Origin: Streptomyces fulvorobeus
Lineage (GTDB): Bacteria > Actinomycetota > Actinomycetes > Streptomycetales > Streptomycetaceae
Length of the DNA stretch: 64,000 nt
Assembly (NCBI RefSeq): GCF_013167895.1
Contig: NZ_BLWC01000001.1
Location: forward strand, 1,116,001-1,180,000
Direction: 5' to 3'
Position numbers and translations under genes: made by a program. The notes below the pieces were generated by a model, which worked only from the letters and a program-made list of their open reading frames with translations, was not told where the DNA came from and searched no databases. Below, one piece after another: positions 46,028 through 57,123 of this stretch; position 1 is the first letter of the stretch; every line of letters starts with the position of its first letter.

Positions 46028-46053
46028 GCCCTTTCGCGGTGCGCGGTGCGCGG

Positions 46054-47331
46054 CTACAGACCGACCTCGCGCATCAGCATGCCCACCTCGGTGTTGGTGA
46101 GGCGACGCAGCCAGCCGGACTTCTGGTCGCCCAGCGGGATCGGCCCGAAGGACGTGCGCACCAGCCGCTCGACCGGGTAGCCGGCCTCGGCCAGCATCCG
46201 GCGGACGATGTGCTTGCGGCCCTCGTGGAGGGTCACCTCGACCAGGTAGTTCTTCCCGGTGTTCTCGACGACCCTGAAGTGGTCGGCGCGGGCGTACCCG
46301 TCCTCCAGCTGGATGCCGTCCTTGAGCCGCTTGCCGAGGTCACGCGGCAGCGGGCCCTGGATGGCGGCCAGGTAGGTCTTCTTCACCCCGTACTTCGGGT
46401 GCGTCAGACGGTGGGCCAGCTCACCGTGGTTGGTGAGCAGGATGATGCCCTCGGTCTCGGTGTCGAGGCGGCCGACGTGGAACAGCCGCGTCTCGCGGTT
46501 GTTGACGTAGTCGCCGAGGTTCTGACGCCCGTCCGGGTCACCCATGGTGGAGACCACACCGGCCGGCTTGTTCAGCGCGAAGAAGAGGTGCGACTGGGTC
46601 GCGACGGTCAGACCGTCGACCTTGATCTCGTCCCTCGACGGGTCGACGCGCTTGCCCTGCTCCAGGACGATCTCGCCGTTGACCTCGACCCTGGACTGCT
46701 CGATGAGCTCCTCGCACGCACGGCGCGAGCCCATGCCGGCGCGGGCGAGGATCTTCTGCAGCCGCTCGCCCTCCTGCTCGGCGCCCGGGTTCGTCCTGGG
46801 GGTCTTGATCTCGGGCTTGTCCGCGTACCGGTCGCGGTTGCGCTGCTCGATCTTGGCGTCGAGCTCGCGCGGACGGGACGGGGCGCCCACCCGGCGTCCG
46901 CCCTTGCTCACGTGCTGCGCGGCCTTCGGGCCGCCCTTGGCCCCGCCGCGTGCCGCCGCGCCGCGCCCCTTGCGCAGGCCACCGTCGCCGCCGGGCTTGT
47001 CGTTGCCGACGTCGTAGCGGCGCTCCTCGGGGCGGGGCCTGCGGAGACGCTGCTCCTCCTGCTGGTCGTCACGCCCGCCACCGGACCTGGGCTGCGAACG
47101 GTCGTCACGCCCGCCACCAGTCCTCGGCTGGGAGCGGTCATCACGCCCGCCACCGGACCTCGGCGCCGAACGGTCGTCACGCCCGCCACCGGACCTCGGC
47201 TGGGAGCGGTCGTCGCGCCCGCCGGTCCTCGGCTGGGCGCCGCGGCCGGCGCCGGCGCCCCGGTTGTCCCGGTTGCCGCCGCTCTTGCCGTTGCCGCTGC
47301 CGCTTCCGCTGTTCCTGCCACTGCTTCGCAT
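46054..47331 (-). CDS. rluB: Ribosomal large subunit pseudouridine synthase RluB-like
   Basis: It has 425 residues. A disordered Arg/Gly-rich N-terminal tail (about 1-180) contains four tandem 12-residue units. The S4 domain (GERLQKILARAGMGSRRACE) and the synthase domain (FHVGRLDTETEGIILLTNHG, catalytic Asp in RLDTETEG) follow. It modifies 23S rRNA. The ATG at 47331 shares its A with the scpB stop (TGATG); a TTG one codon earlier is unlikely. Confidence 0.9.
   Translation of the reverse strand: MRSSGRNSGSGSGNGKSGGNRDNRGAGAGRGAQPRTGGRDDRSQPRSGGGRDDRSAPRSGGGRDDRSQPRTGGGRDDRSQPRSGGGRDDQQEEQRLRRPRPEERRYDVGNDKPGGDGGLRKGRGAAARGGAKGGPKAAQHVSKGGRRVGAPSRPRELDAKIEQRNRDRYADKPEIKTPRTNPGAEQEGERLQKILARAGMGSRRACEELIEQSRVEVNGEIVLEQGKRVDPSRDEIKVDGLTVATQSHLFFALNKPAGVVSTMGDPDGRQNLGDYVNNRETRLFHVGRLDTETEGIILLTNHGELAHRLTHPKYGVKKTYLAAIQGPLPRDLGKRLKDGIQLEDGYARADHFRVVENTGKNYLVEVTLHEGRKHIVRRMLAEAGYPVERLVRTSFGPIPLGDQKSGWLRRLTNTEVGMLMREVGL
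47074..47217 (-). repeat. Four tandem 36-bp repeats in rluB
   Basis: The repeats encode RDDRSQPRSGGG, RDDRSAPRSGGG, RDDRSQPRTGGG and RDDRSQPRSGGG. They are part of the RNA-binding-like disordered tail and are likely to vary in number between strains. Confidence 0.85.
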
Positions 47332-47987
47332 CAAAATTCCGTCTTGTCGTCTGCGTGAGTATCCGGGGTGTCCGGTGCGTCCGGATCGAACGACGGCACA
47401 CCCTCTAGCGTCTCAGCCTCGATCGCGTCCGCCTCGGGGAGGAAGGGCGCGAGCTCCGGGAGCTCGTCCAGGCCGCGCAGGCCCATCCGCTCCAGAAAGT
47501 AGTTCGTCGTCCTGTACAGGATCGCACCTGTTTCGGGTTCCGCGCCCGCCTCCTCCACCAGGCCCCTCTGCAGGAGGGTCCGCATCACGCCGTCGCAGTT
47601 CACTCCGCGCACCGCTGAGACCCTGGAGCGGCTCACCGGCTGGCGGTACGCGACGACGGCGAGCGTCTCCAGTGCCGCCTGGGTGAGACGGGCGTTCCGG
47701 CCGTCCAGGACGAAGCCCTCGACGGCCTCCGCGTACTCCGGCCGGCTGTAGAAGCGCCAGCCGCCCGCGACGAACCGCAGGTCGAATCCGCGGCGCTGCG
47801 CGGTGTACTCCTCGGCCAGCTCCCGCAGGGCGTCCGCGACCGCCCCGCGCGGGCGCTGGACGACCCTGGCCAGGTGGTCCTCGGTGACGGGCTCGTCGAC
47901 GACCATGAGGACCGCCTCCAGGGCGGGCTTGAGGTCGAGGCCGGCGACAGTGGTCCCCGGCGCCTCCTGGTGGTTCCGCTCACTCAT
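47331..47987 (-). CDS. scpB: Segregation and condensation protein ScpB
   Basis: It has 218 residues with two winged helices (about 20-95 and 100-180). ScpB blocks include LDLKPALEAVLMVVDEPVTE, LTQAALETLAVVAYRQPVSR and YRTTNYFLERMGLRGLDELP. It bridges the SMC-ScpA ring during chromosome organisation. Start overlaps scpA (ATGA) and stop overlaps rluB. Confidence 0.93.
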   Translation of the reverse strand: MSERNHQEAPGTTVAGLDLKPALEAVLMVVDEPVTEDHLARVVQRPRGAVADALRELAEEYTAQRRGFDLRFVAGGWRFYSRPEYAEAVEGFVLDGRNARLTQAALETLAVVAYRQPVSRSRVSAVRGVNCDGVMRTLLQRGLVEEAGAEPETGAILYRTTNYFLERMGLRGLDELPELAPFLPEADAIEAETLEGVPSFDPDAPDTPDTHADDKTEF

Positions 47988-49048
47988 GCGGGTACGTCCT
48001 CCGCTTCCCCGGGCGCCCGGTGGATCTCCTGGTCGAACTCGTCCGTCACGGTGGGCACCGCGTCCTCACCACCTGACCACCGCACGACCAGCTCACCGAG
48101 CGCCTCCTCCTGGTCGAGGGTGACGGCCTTCTCCCGGTACAGCTCAAGCAGCGCGAGGAAGCGGGCGACCACCGTGAGGGTGTCCGGCGCGTCCTCGGTG
48201 AGGTCGCGGAAGTTCAGCTCGCCCGCCTCGCGCAGCCGCAGGACCACGATCCCGGCCTGTTCCCGCACGCTGACCAGCGGGGTGTGGATGTGGTCGACGT
48301 ACACCTGCGGCTCGGCCCTCGGCTGCATCGCCTTCACGGCCAGCCTGGCGAAGCCCCCGGGACCGATGGAGAGGACGACCTCGGGCAGCAGCGCCGCGTG
48401 GTGCGGTTCGAGACCGGCCGTGCGGGGGTGGCGGCGGGCCTCGGACTCCAGCCTGGTCAGGAAGATCTCGGCGATCTGCTTGTACGCGCGGTACTGCAGC
48501 AGCCGGGCGAAGAGCAGGTCCCGCGCCTCCAGGAGCGCGAGGTCCGCCTCGTCCTCCACCTCGGCGGTGGGGAGCAGCCGGGCGGCCTTGAGGTCCAGCA
48601 GGGTCGCGGCGACGACGAGGAACTCGGTGGTCTGGTCGAGGTCCCAGTCCTGGCCCATGGCCCGGATGTGCGCCATGAACTCGTCGGTGACCCTGGACAG
48701 CGCGACCTCGGTCACGTCGAGCTTGTGCCTGGAGATCAGCTGGAGCAGGAGGTCGAAGGGCCCCTCGAAATTGACCAGCCGCACGGTGAACCGCTTGTCG
48801 TCGGCAGGACCGGCCTCGCCGGGTCCCGCCTGCGTCCCGGGGCCGTCAGGGGCGGGCGGCGGCACCGGCGGCGCGAGGGCTTCAGCGTCCCGTGCGAGGG
48901 GGTGCGGGGCCGGTGCCGGAGCTACCGCGTCCTGTGCCGGGACGGGCGCGTCCTGGAAGCCGGAGGGCGGCGGGGCCGGCGTCGGCTCGGCGCCCGGCCC
49001 GCGGCCGAGGCTCCGGCGGGGCGGGCGGGCGTCGTCGGTGGTCGGCAT
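47984..49048 (-). CDS. scpA: Segregation and condensation protein ScpA (kleisin)
   Basis: It has 354 residues. The first 90 are Pro/Ala-rich and disordered, as in actinobacteria. The kleisin core starts with FTVRLVNFEGPFDLLLQLIS and has the C-terminal winged helix (ARFLALLELYREKAVTLDQE). It links the two SMC heads. It follows parA and the ribbon-helix-helix gene, with ATGA coupling to scpB. Confidence 0.92.
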   Translation of the reverse strand: MPTTDDARPPRRSLGRGPGAEPTPAPPPSGFQDAPVPAQDAVAPAPAPHPLARDAEALAPPVPPPAPDGPGTQAGPGEAGPADDKRFTVRLVNFEGPFDLLLQLISRHKLDVTEVALSRVTDEFMAHIRAMGQDWDLDQTTEFLVVAATLLDLKAARLLPTAEVEDEADLALLEARDLLFARLLQYRAYKQIAEIFLTRLESEARRHPRTAGLEPHHAALLPEVVLSIGPGGFARLAVKAMQPRAEPQVYVDHIHTPLVSVREQAGIVVLRLREAGELNFRDLTEDAPDTLTVVARFLALLELYREKAVTLDQEEALGELVVRWSGGEDAVPTVTDEFDQEIHRAPGEAEDVPA

Positions 49049-49151
49049 CGCGGTCCAGGGGTGCGGCGGGAGACGGGCGGGCGGCGGCCCGGGCCCGGGG
49101 GCCGGGCCACCGGGTCGGCGGCCCCCGGGCAGGCTACCGGCGCCGTGTCGC

Positions 49152-49748
49152 TCAGCGGCCGCGCAGGCGCCGTACGAGAATGCTCGCGTCGCCCCGCGAC
49201 TCCAGGTCCGCGAGGACCACCGCGACGGCCTCGCGGACGATACGGCCGCGGTCGACCGCGAGTCCGTGCTCGCCGCGCAGGACCAGCCGGGCGTGTTCGA
49301 GGTCCATCAGTTCCTCGGCCGACACATAGACCGTGATCTTCTCGTCGTGGCGCTCCCGGCCGCTGGGCCTGCGGTTGGCACCGCGTCCGCCACCGCGCCT
49401 GCGCTGCTGCTGGACTGCCGGTACGGGCTCCTGCGCCGAGGGCCGGGGCCCGGAGCCGGGCGTACCGGCCTGCCCGGCACGGTCGCCGTCGCCGCCCCGG
49501 CCGCGCGAATCGCTCCCGTCGCCGGCGGCCGCCGCGTGCTCCTCGCGGGACGGGGCCGCCGAACCGCCCGGTCCCCCGCTCCGCCCCGGCGCCTCGGGCC
49601 GGGAGTCGCTCTCCCCGGCAGGCGCCGGCACGCGTGCCTCACCGTTCGCCTTGCGTCGCCGCTCCGCGGGTGAGGACGCCTGCAGACCCGACCCACCGGT
49701 GGTACGGAACAGTTCGTCGGCCCCCGGGAGACTCACTCGGCGTGACAC
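49152..49748 (-). CDS. Ribbon-helix-helix-like protein partnered with ParA
   Basis: It has 198 residues. The first 130 are Pro/Gly/Arg-rich and disordered. The last 65 (DEKITVYVSAEELMDLEHAR, then VDRGRIVREAVAVVLADLES) have the strand and two helices of a ribbon-helix-helix DNA-binding domain. The GTG start overlaps the parA stop by 16 bp. It could be the DNA-binding (ParB-like) partner of the adjacent ParA. Function not established. Confidence 0.72.
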   Translation of the reverse strand: MSRRVSLPGADELFRTTGGSGLQASSPAERRRKANGEARVPAPAGESDSRPEAPGRSGGPGGSAAPSREEHAAAAGDGSDSRGRGGDGDRAGQAGTPGSGPRPSAQEPVPAVQQQRRRGGGRGANRRPSGRERHDEKITVYVSAEELMDLEHARLVLRGEHGLAVDRGRIVREAVAVVLADLESRGDASILVRRLRGR

Positions 49749-50893
49749 CGGGCGAGCACCTCCCTGGCGAGCTGGCGGTAGGCGGCCGCACCGACCGAGT
49801 TGGAGGCGTACGTAGTGATGGGCTCACCGGCGACCGTGGTCTCCGGGAAGCGCACCGTGCGCCCGATGACCGTGTGGTACACGTGCTCGTCGAACGCCTC
49901 GACGACGCGCGCCAGCACCTCACGGCTGTGCACCGTGCGGGAGTCGTACATGGTGGCGAGGATGCCGTCGAGCTCCAGTTCCGGGTTGAGCCGCTCCTGG
50001 ACCTTCTCGATGGTCTCGGTGAGCAGGGCCACACCGCGCAGCGCGAAGAACTCGCATTCGAGCGGCACTATCACCTTGTGGGCCGCCGTCAGGGCGTTCA
50101 CGGTGAGCAGGCCGAGCGAGGGCTGACAGTCGATCACGATGTAGTCGTAGTCGGCCATCAGCGGCTTCAGGGCGCGCTGGAGGGTGGACTCGCGGGCCAC
50201 CTCGCTGACCAGCTGCACTTCCGCGGCCGAGAGGTCGATGTTGCTCGGGAGCAGGTCCATGTTGGGCACCGCGGTCTTGAGCAGGACCTCGTCGGCCGAC
50301 ATCCCCCGCTCCATGAGCAGGTTGTAGACGGTGAGGTCGAGCTCCATCGGGTTGACCCCGAGGCCGACGGACAGGGCACCCTGCGGGTCGAAGTCGACGA
50401 GCAGGACGCGTCGTCCGTACTCCGCGAGCGCGGCACCCAGGTTGATGGTCGACGTGGTCTTGCCGACGCCGCCCTTCTGGTTGCACATCGCGATGATCTT
50501 CGCGGGGCCGTGGTCGGTCAGCGGGCCCGGGATCGGGAAGTACGGCAGCGGGCGGCCCGTCGGGCCGATCCGCTCGCGGCGCTGGCGTGCGGCGTCCGGG
50601 GCGAGGGTGGCCGCGTACTCCGGATCGGGCTCGTACTCGGCATCGGGGTCGTAGAAGTGCCCCTCGGGCACCTCGGCGAAGTCGGCGAAGTGGTCGGACT
50701 TGCGACCACTCTCGTTGCCGGCCGTGGCGTTCACGTGTAGGCCGTCCATCGTCTGGGGGGCTGTCGTCATGTGCTGGTGAGTGGCGAAGGTGCGGACAGC
50801 GACGGAGCCGACAGCTTCGAGCCCGATCGGGCTCAGACCCCGTGCGGGCATCCCTGGTTGACCACCCCCAGGAGTAAATGTCGACTCATTCAC
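49733..50893 (-). CDS. ParA-family Walker-type ATPase next to scpAB
   Basis: It has 386 residues. A disordered N-terminal 130 residues precede the deviant Walker A KGGVGKTT (140-147) and the ParA/Soj core (VLLVDFDPQGALSVGLGVN; DYDYIVIDCQPSLGLLTV). AAGGAGGTAA lies 8 bp before the GTG start. It differs from the main parAB partition genes, which sit near the origin. I recall the S. coelicolor homologue as SCO1772. It heads a run of parA, ribbon-helix-helix, scpA, scpB and rluB. Confidence 0.88.
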   Translation of the reverse strand: MNESTFTPGGGQPGMPARGLSPIGLEAVGSVAVRTFATHQHMTTAPQTMDGLHVNATAGNESGRKSDHFADFAEVPEGHFYDPDAEYEPDPEYAATLAPDAARQRRERIGPTGRPLPYFPIPGPLTDHGPAKIIAMCNQKGGVGKTTSTINLGAALAEYGRRVLLVDFDPQGALSVGLGVNPMELDLTVYNLLMERGMSADEVLLKTAVPNMDLLPSNIDLSAAEVQLVSEVARESTLQRALKPLMADYDYIVIDCQPSLGLLTVNALTAAHKVIVPLECEFFALRGVALLTETIEKVQERLNPELELDGILATMYDSRTVHSREVLARVVEAFDEHVYHTVIGRTVRFPETTVAGEPITTYASNSVGAAAYRQLAREVLARCHAE

Positions 50894-51218
50894 AAGTCGT
50901 CTTACCTCCTTGGATGCGACCAGGAAACTTATCGATAGGTCAGCGTGGCACCATGCCGACGATTGGCGACTCTATGGCGTGCCACCGGTCCGCAGCAACA
51001 CAATCCGCCGGACCCGGCCCGATGTGTCGGCAATCGAACACCCCGCTGTCAAGGGCACGCGGAGAACAAGCCACACATTTCGCGAGGGCACGAAACGGAT
51101 GAAGGGTTACGTTCGAGGCGAGTTGACCGGACCCCTCGCCGGGCCCCGACACACCTCCGGCCGGACCTTGCTCGGCAAGGTCCGGCCGGACGCGTGAGGT
51201 TGACGGAAGCGTTGACCG
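50894..51218. promoter_or_regulatory. Non-coding region upstream of the parA-like gene, with a terminator
   Basis: 325 bases without a gene. The left part (to about 51110) is lower in GC and should hold the parA promoter and its strong ribosome site. The right end has the ald terminator (51156-51190). No parS-like 14-mer (GTTTCACGTGAAAC) is present. Confidence 0.55.
51156..51190. terminator. Terminator downstream of ald
   Basis: A perfect 16-bp inverted repeat (TCCGGCCGGACCTTGC) with a 3-nt loop lies 28 bp past the ald stop on the minus strand. Confidence 0.85.
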
Positions 51219-52343
51219 TCAGCCCAGAAGCGAGTTCAGCTCGACGTGGTCGAGACCGTGCGCCTCAGCCACCTCGCGGTAAACGACCTGCCCGTCATGG
51301 GTGTTGAGCCCCTTGGCGAGCGCGGCGTCGCGGCGCAGGGCCTCGACCCAGCCCCGGTTCGCGAGCTCCACGATGTACGGGAGCGTGGCGTTGGTGAGCG
51401 CGTACGTGGAGGTGTTCGGCACCGCGCCCGGCATGTTCGCGACGCAGTAGAAGACCGAGTTGTGGACCATGAAGATCGGCTCGGCGTGCGTCGTCGGGTG
51501 CGAGTCCTCGAAACAGCCGCCCTGATCGATCGCAATGTCGACAAGTACACTTCCGGGCTTCATCTTGGCGACGAGCTCGTTGGTGACCAGCTTCGGGGCC
51601 TTCGCTCCGGGGATCAGAACGGCGCCGATGACGAGGTCGGCCTCGACGACCGCCTTCTCCAGTTCGAAGGCGTTGGAGACGACCGTCTGCACCTTGGTGC
51701 CGAAGATCTTGTCGGCCTCGCGGAGCTTGTTGATGTCGCGGTCGAGCAGCGTGACGTGGAAGCCGAGGCCGACGGCGATCTGCGTGGCGTTCCAGCCGGA
51801 GACGCCGCCGCCGATGACGACTGCCCTGCCCGCGGCGGTGCCCGGGACGCCGCCCGGCAGCACGCCGCGGCCGCCGGCCGAGCGCATCAGGTGGTAGGCG
51901 CCGACCTGCGGGGCCAGCCGGCCCGCGACCTCGGACATCGGGGCGAGCAGCGGCAGCGCGCGGTTGGCGCTCTCCACCGTCTCGTACGCGATGGCCGTGG
52001 TGCCCGAGTCCAGCAGGGCGTCGGTGCACTCGCGGGAGGCGGCGAGGTGCAGGTAGGTGAAGAGCGTCTGGCCCTTGCGGAGGCGGTGGTACTCCTCGGC
52101 GACCGGCTCCTTGACCTTCAGCAGCAGGTCGGCGGCGGCCCAGACCTCGTCGGCCGTGGCGAGGATCTGCGCTCCGGCGGCGACGTACTCCGCGTCCGTG
52201 ATGGAGGAACCGGCGCCTGCGTTCCGCTCGACCAGGACCTGGTGGCCATGGCGGGCGAGCTCATGCACTCCGGCCGGGGTGATCGCCACCCGGAACTCGT
52301 TGTTCTTGACTTCGCGGGGGATGCCGACCTTCACGTCGATCAC
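51219..52343 (-). CDS. ald: Alanine dehydrogenase
   Basis: It has 374 residues. The conserved start [20 protein letters not shown] has the pyruvate-binding Arg. [20 protein letters not shown] carries the catalytic Lys region, and the Rossmann motif is [20 protein letters not shown]. It converts alanine to pyruvate and ammonia with NAD+. The GTG at 52343 has AAGGA upstream. Confidence 0.95.
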   Translation of the reverse strand: MIDVKVGIPREVKNNEFRVAITPAGVHELARHGHQVLVERNAGAGSSITDAEYVAAGAQILATADEVWAAADLLLKVKEPVAEEYHRLRKGQTLFTYLHLAASRECTDALLDSGTTAIAYETVESANRALPLLAPMSEVAGRLAPQVGAYHLMRSAGGRGVLPGGVPGTAAGRAVVIGGGVSGWNATQIAVGLGFHVTLLDRDINKLREADKIFGTKVQTVVSNAFELEKAVVEADLVIGAVLIPGAKAPKLVTNELVAKMKPGSVLVDIAIDQGGCFEDSHPTTHAEPIFMVHNSVFYCVANMPGAVPNTSTYALTNATLPYIVELANRGWVEALRRDAALAKGLNTHDGQVVYREVAEAHGLDHVELNSLLG

Positions 52344-52436
52344 GGTCCTTGGCTCGGAGGGGGACCGGGCATAGCGGTGGATACCCAGATACACCCAGCA
52401 TAAATGGAGACACCGCAGTGACACGCGGCAGGAGTC

Positions 52437-52464
52437 AGTCTAATGAAGGACTTCGCGCTGTCTA
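52437..52464 (-). promoter_or_regulatory. Candidate ald promoter
   Basis: On the minus strand, TAGACA and TAGACT are separated by 16 bp, fitting vegetative -35/-10 boxes. The start codon is 94 bp downstream of the -10 box. Inferred from sequence only. Confidence 0.4.
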
Positions 52465-52477
52465 GCCTTACAAAGCA

Positions 52478-54583
52478 TTAACTTTCAGTCGAAGCACTAC
52501 GGATTTCGCAGGCAGAACCCTCCTCGCCCAGCAACCTGCTGGCAGCGGCCCTGTGCAGCCCGGCCGCCGCGGGGTCTCCCAGCCGGTCGAGAGTGTCCGC
52601 CAGCCTCAGCTGCAGAGCCGCCTGGAGCCGCACGTCCTGCGCCTGCCGCGCCAGCTCCACCGCTTCGCGGCAGGTGTGGAGCGACTCCTGCGGGCGGCCC
52701 GCGTACTCCTGCACCCGCGCCGCCTCGCTGAGCGCCCGCGCCTGGGCGGGCAGGTCCCCGAGCCTGCGGTGGCCGGCCGCGGCGGCCCGCCAGTTCCGCA
52801 GGGCCTCGCCGTACCGCCCCGCGTAGGTGTGGACGGCGCCGAGGCGCCCGTACAGCCGCGCCTCGTCGGCCCGCTCACCCTGGGTGAGCCGCTGCGCGAG
52901 CGCCCGGCCGTACCAGTCGGAGGCCCGGTGGAAGTCCCCGAGCTCGGCGTAGGCGCCGCCTACGGATTCCATCGCGCGCCCGGTCGCGTACAGGTCCTTC
53001 GCCCGGCGCCCGGCGTCCAGCGCCGCCCGGTAGCGGGTCAGCGCGTCCTGCGTCCGGCCCGTGCGGGCGTCCAGGTCGGCGAGGTTCAGCAGGGCGGCGG
53101 CCGTCTCGCGCGGCAGATCACGGCGTTCGGCGACGTCGAGTACCAGCTTATGCAGCCCGTAGAGCTCCGGCGCCGCCTCCTCGGTCCCCCGGTGCACGGC
53201 CAGTGCCCGGACGAGCGCGGCCACCAGCCGTCTGGCCAGGGTGTCCAGCTCGCCGTCCTCGACCGCGGCCCTGGCCGATGCCAGCAGGGCCGGCTGGCGC
53301 ATCCGCAGCCAGGCGGCGGCCGACTCGGCGTGGGAGAACCGCAGGGACCTCGGCAGGCCGGCCAGCTTGCGCTGGGAGGGCGAGTCCTCCGGGTCGGTGA
53401 CCGCCCGGCAGGACTGGAGCTGCCGGACGGTGCGCTCCAGCATCCGGGCCCTGGCCAGCTGGATCTCGGCCGGCCTCTCCCGGGCCTCCAGGAGCGCGCG
53501 CAGCATCGGGGCCAGGCAGCCGGGCACCTCGTACTGCGGCAGGGCCGCGCCGTTCGTGCGCAGGAGACCGAGGCCGACGAAGTCGTCCAGCGTGGACTGG
53601 GCGGCCGACACGGAGCAGCCGGCCAGCGCGGAAGCGGTGTGGGCGTCGGCGAGCCCGGCGGGCGCGAGGGCGAGCAGGCGCAGTATCCGGGCGGCGGCCT
53701 GCGGCAGCGATTCGTGGACCAGGCGGAACGCGCGGGCCAGCGGCCGGGCGCCGGTGGGCTGCTCCACGTCGTCCGGCAGTTCGCACACCTGCTTGGTGAC
53801 GTCGGCCACGGAGGCGTGGGGGTGGGCGGCGAGCCAGCCGCCGGCCAGGACGAGCGCGGCGGGCTGCCCTCCGCACGCCTCGGCGAGCGTCTCGGCGGTG
53901 CGCGGGTCGACGGTGATACGGACCTGGCCGATGATCCGGCCGAGCAGCTGGACGGCGGAGCCCGCGTCGAGACCGCCGATGGTGCAGGGGCGGACGCCCG
54001 GGATTCCGGTGAGCGGGCCGGTGGCGGTGGCCACGACCAGGCAGTCCGGGTTGTCGGGGAGGAGGGGGTCGACCTGTTCGGCGTCCACCGCGTCGTCCAG
54101 GAACAGCAGAACGCGGCGGACGGCCAGGGCCTCTCTGACCATCTCGGAGAGTTCGTCCCCGTCGGCGCCGGGCGGGCCGGTCAGGCCGAGCAGGCCGAGG
54201 ATGTCGCGGGCGGTTCGTTCGGTGGGGACCCGGCGGCCGTCCGGGTCGGTGAGTGCGACGCGCAGCACTCCGTCCGGGTAGTCACCTGACGAGGCCGAAC
54301 CCGCCCGTGCCGAAGCGGAATCGGAAGCGGGACCGGCGAGCCGCCCGGCGAGCTCGGCGGCCAGTGCGCTGCGGCCCGAACCCGGGCGGCCCGCGATCAG
54401 CAGCACCCTGGCACGGGCGCTTCCCCGCCCGGCGAGAGTGTCCAGCCCCGCCCGCTCGATATCGGCCCGGAGCTCCTTCAACTCGCGTTCCCGCCCGAAG
54501 AATTGGGGTGGGACGGCACCGGACGGCTCCCCGGTCCCCGCCGCTCCGGCCGGGCCGCTGGTGTCCACCGCCTGATCGGTCAC
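52478..54583 (-). CDS. STAND-type NTPase with TPR repeats, no DNA-binding domain
   Basis: It has 701 residues. The NB-ARC-like domain (about 28-330) has a P-loop GRPGSGRSA at 65-73, where Arg replaces the usual Lys, and Walker B VLLFLDDAVD near 160. Winged-helix and linker regions follow, then TPR repeats from about 480 to 690 (AAALLNLADLDARTGRTQDA, AEAGR/ALRNWRAAAAGHRRLG-type units). It resembles the ATPase-TPR half of AfsR but lacks the OmpR-type DNA-binding domain. It may be a sensor or scaffold; partners are unknown. Confidence 0.75.
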   Translation of the reverse strand: MTDQAVDTSGPAGAAGTGEPSGAVPPQFFGRERELKELRADIERAGLDTLAGRGSARARVLLIAGRPGSGRSALAAELAGRLAGPASDSASARAGSASSGDYPDGVLRVALTDPDGRRVPTERTARDILGLLGLTGPPGADGDELSEMVREALAVRRVLLFLDDAVDAEQVDPLLPDNPDCLVVATATGPLTGIPGVRPCTIGGLDAGSAVQLLGRIIGQVRITVDPRTAETLAEACGGQPAALVLAGGWLAAHPHASVADVTKQVCELPDDVEQPTGARPLARAFRLVHESLPQAAARILRLLALAPAGLADAHTASALAGCSVSAAQSTLDDFVGLGLLRTNGAALPQYEVPGCLAPMLRALLEARERPAEIQLARARMLERTVRQLQSCRAVTDPEDSPSQRKLAGLPRSLRFSHAESAAAWLRMRQPALLASARAAVEDGELDTLARRLVAALVRALAVHRGTEEAAPELYGLHKLVLDVAERRDLPRETAAALLNLADLDARTGRTQDALTRYRAALDAGRRAKDLYATGRAMESVGGAYAELGDFHRASDWYGRALAQRLTQGERADEARLYGRLGAVHTYAGRYGEALRNWRAAAAGHRRLGDLPAQARALSEAARVQEYAGRPQESLHTCREAVELARQAQDVRLQAALQLRLADTLDRLGDPAAAGLHRAAASRLLGEEGSACEIRSASTES

Positions 54584-54765
54584 GAGCCACGCTCCACTTC
54601 ACTGCACGCGGTGCCCGCCGGGACTCCGGTCGGGGCTTTCCGAGCGTAGTTCAGAGGGGTGGGCGATCACGGTGGAGCGCGGCGGACGGGTCCCCCGATC
54701 GGATCAGCGTTTCCTACGATTCTCCGACCGGAGGCGGGCCCCGGCCCAGGGGCCCGGACGGACCC

Positions 54766-55392
54766 TCAGACCTCGAAGGGCCTGGCCGGCCACGGGGCTT
54801 CGGCCGGGCGCAGCGACTCCACGCCCTCGCCTGCGAGCACGGCGGCGAGCGAGAGAGCTCCCACGACGAGGCAGTTGTTGTGCAGGTCCCCGGCGAGCAC
54901 GCCGCGTACGAGGTCCTGGAGCGGCACCCGTGCCAGCTCCATGTCGGCCTCCTCCTCGGCCACCTCGAAGCGTTCGCCCACCGCGTCGGAGAGATCCCGG
55001 GCGAGGAAGACGCGCACGGCCTCGTCGCAGCCGCCCGGGGTGGTGTAGACGTCGGTCAGCACCCGCCAGTCCTCGGCCTTGACGTGCGCCTCCTCGTACA
55101 GTTCGCGCTGCGCGGCGTGCAGGGGGTTCTCACCCGGGACGTCCAGGAGTCCGGCCGGGATCTCCCAGAGCTTGTGGCGCACGGGGTGGCGGTACTGCCG
55201 CAGGACCAGGACCCTGCCGTCCTCGTCGAGTGCGAGGACCGCGACGGAACCGGGGTGCACCTGGTAGTCGCGCCGGGCGACGCTTCCGTCCGGCATGACG
55301 ACGTCGTCGGTGCGGATGCTGGTCTTCTTGCCGGTGAAGGGCGTCGCCGTCGCGGTGACCTGCCACTCCTCGGGCGTGTCCTGGAAACCCAT
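54766..55392 (-). CDS. Nudix hydrolase, ADP-ribose pyrophosphatase-like
   Basis: It has 208 residues. The Nudix region is WEIPAGLLDVPGENPLHAAQ then RELYEEAH (about 90-117), and VLALDEDGRVLVLRQYRHPV is the ADPRase strand. GGAAGGA lies before the ATG. It should split ADP-ribose or a related sugar nucleotide. It is just upstream in sequence from pyrG on the same strand, and transcribed after it. Confidence 0.87.
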   Translation of the reverse strand: MGFQDTPEEWQVTATATPFTGKKTSIRTDDVVMPDGSVARRDYQVHPGSVAVLALDEDGRVLVLRQYRHPVRHKLWEIPAGLLDVPGENPLHAAQRELYEEAHVKAEDWRVLTDVYTTPGGCDEAVRVFLARDLSDAVGERFEVAEEEADMELARVPLQDLVRGVLAGDLHNNCLVVGALSLAAVLAGEGVESLRPAEAPWPARPFEV

Positions 55393-55473
55393 GTACGTCC
55401 TTCCACGAACAGACAGAGACCGGGGCACGCCCACCTGCGGACGCGTACCCCGGCCAACCGTATCCCCTGCCGG

Positions 55474-57123
<1,650 letters not shown>

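Noticed and set aside
50894..51218. parS site near the second parA gene
   Set aside because: The 14-bp consensus GTTTCACGTGAAAC and near matches are absent from the gap.
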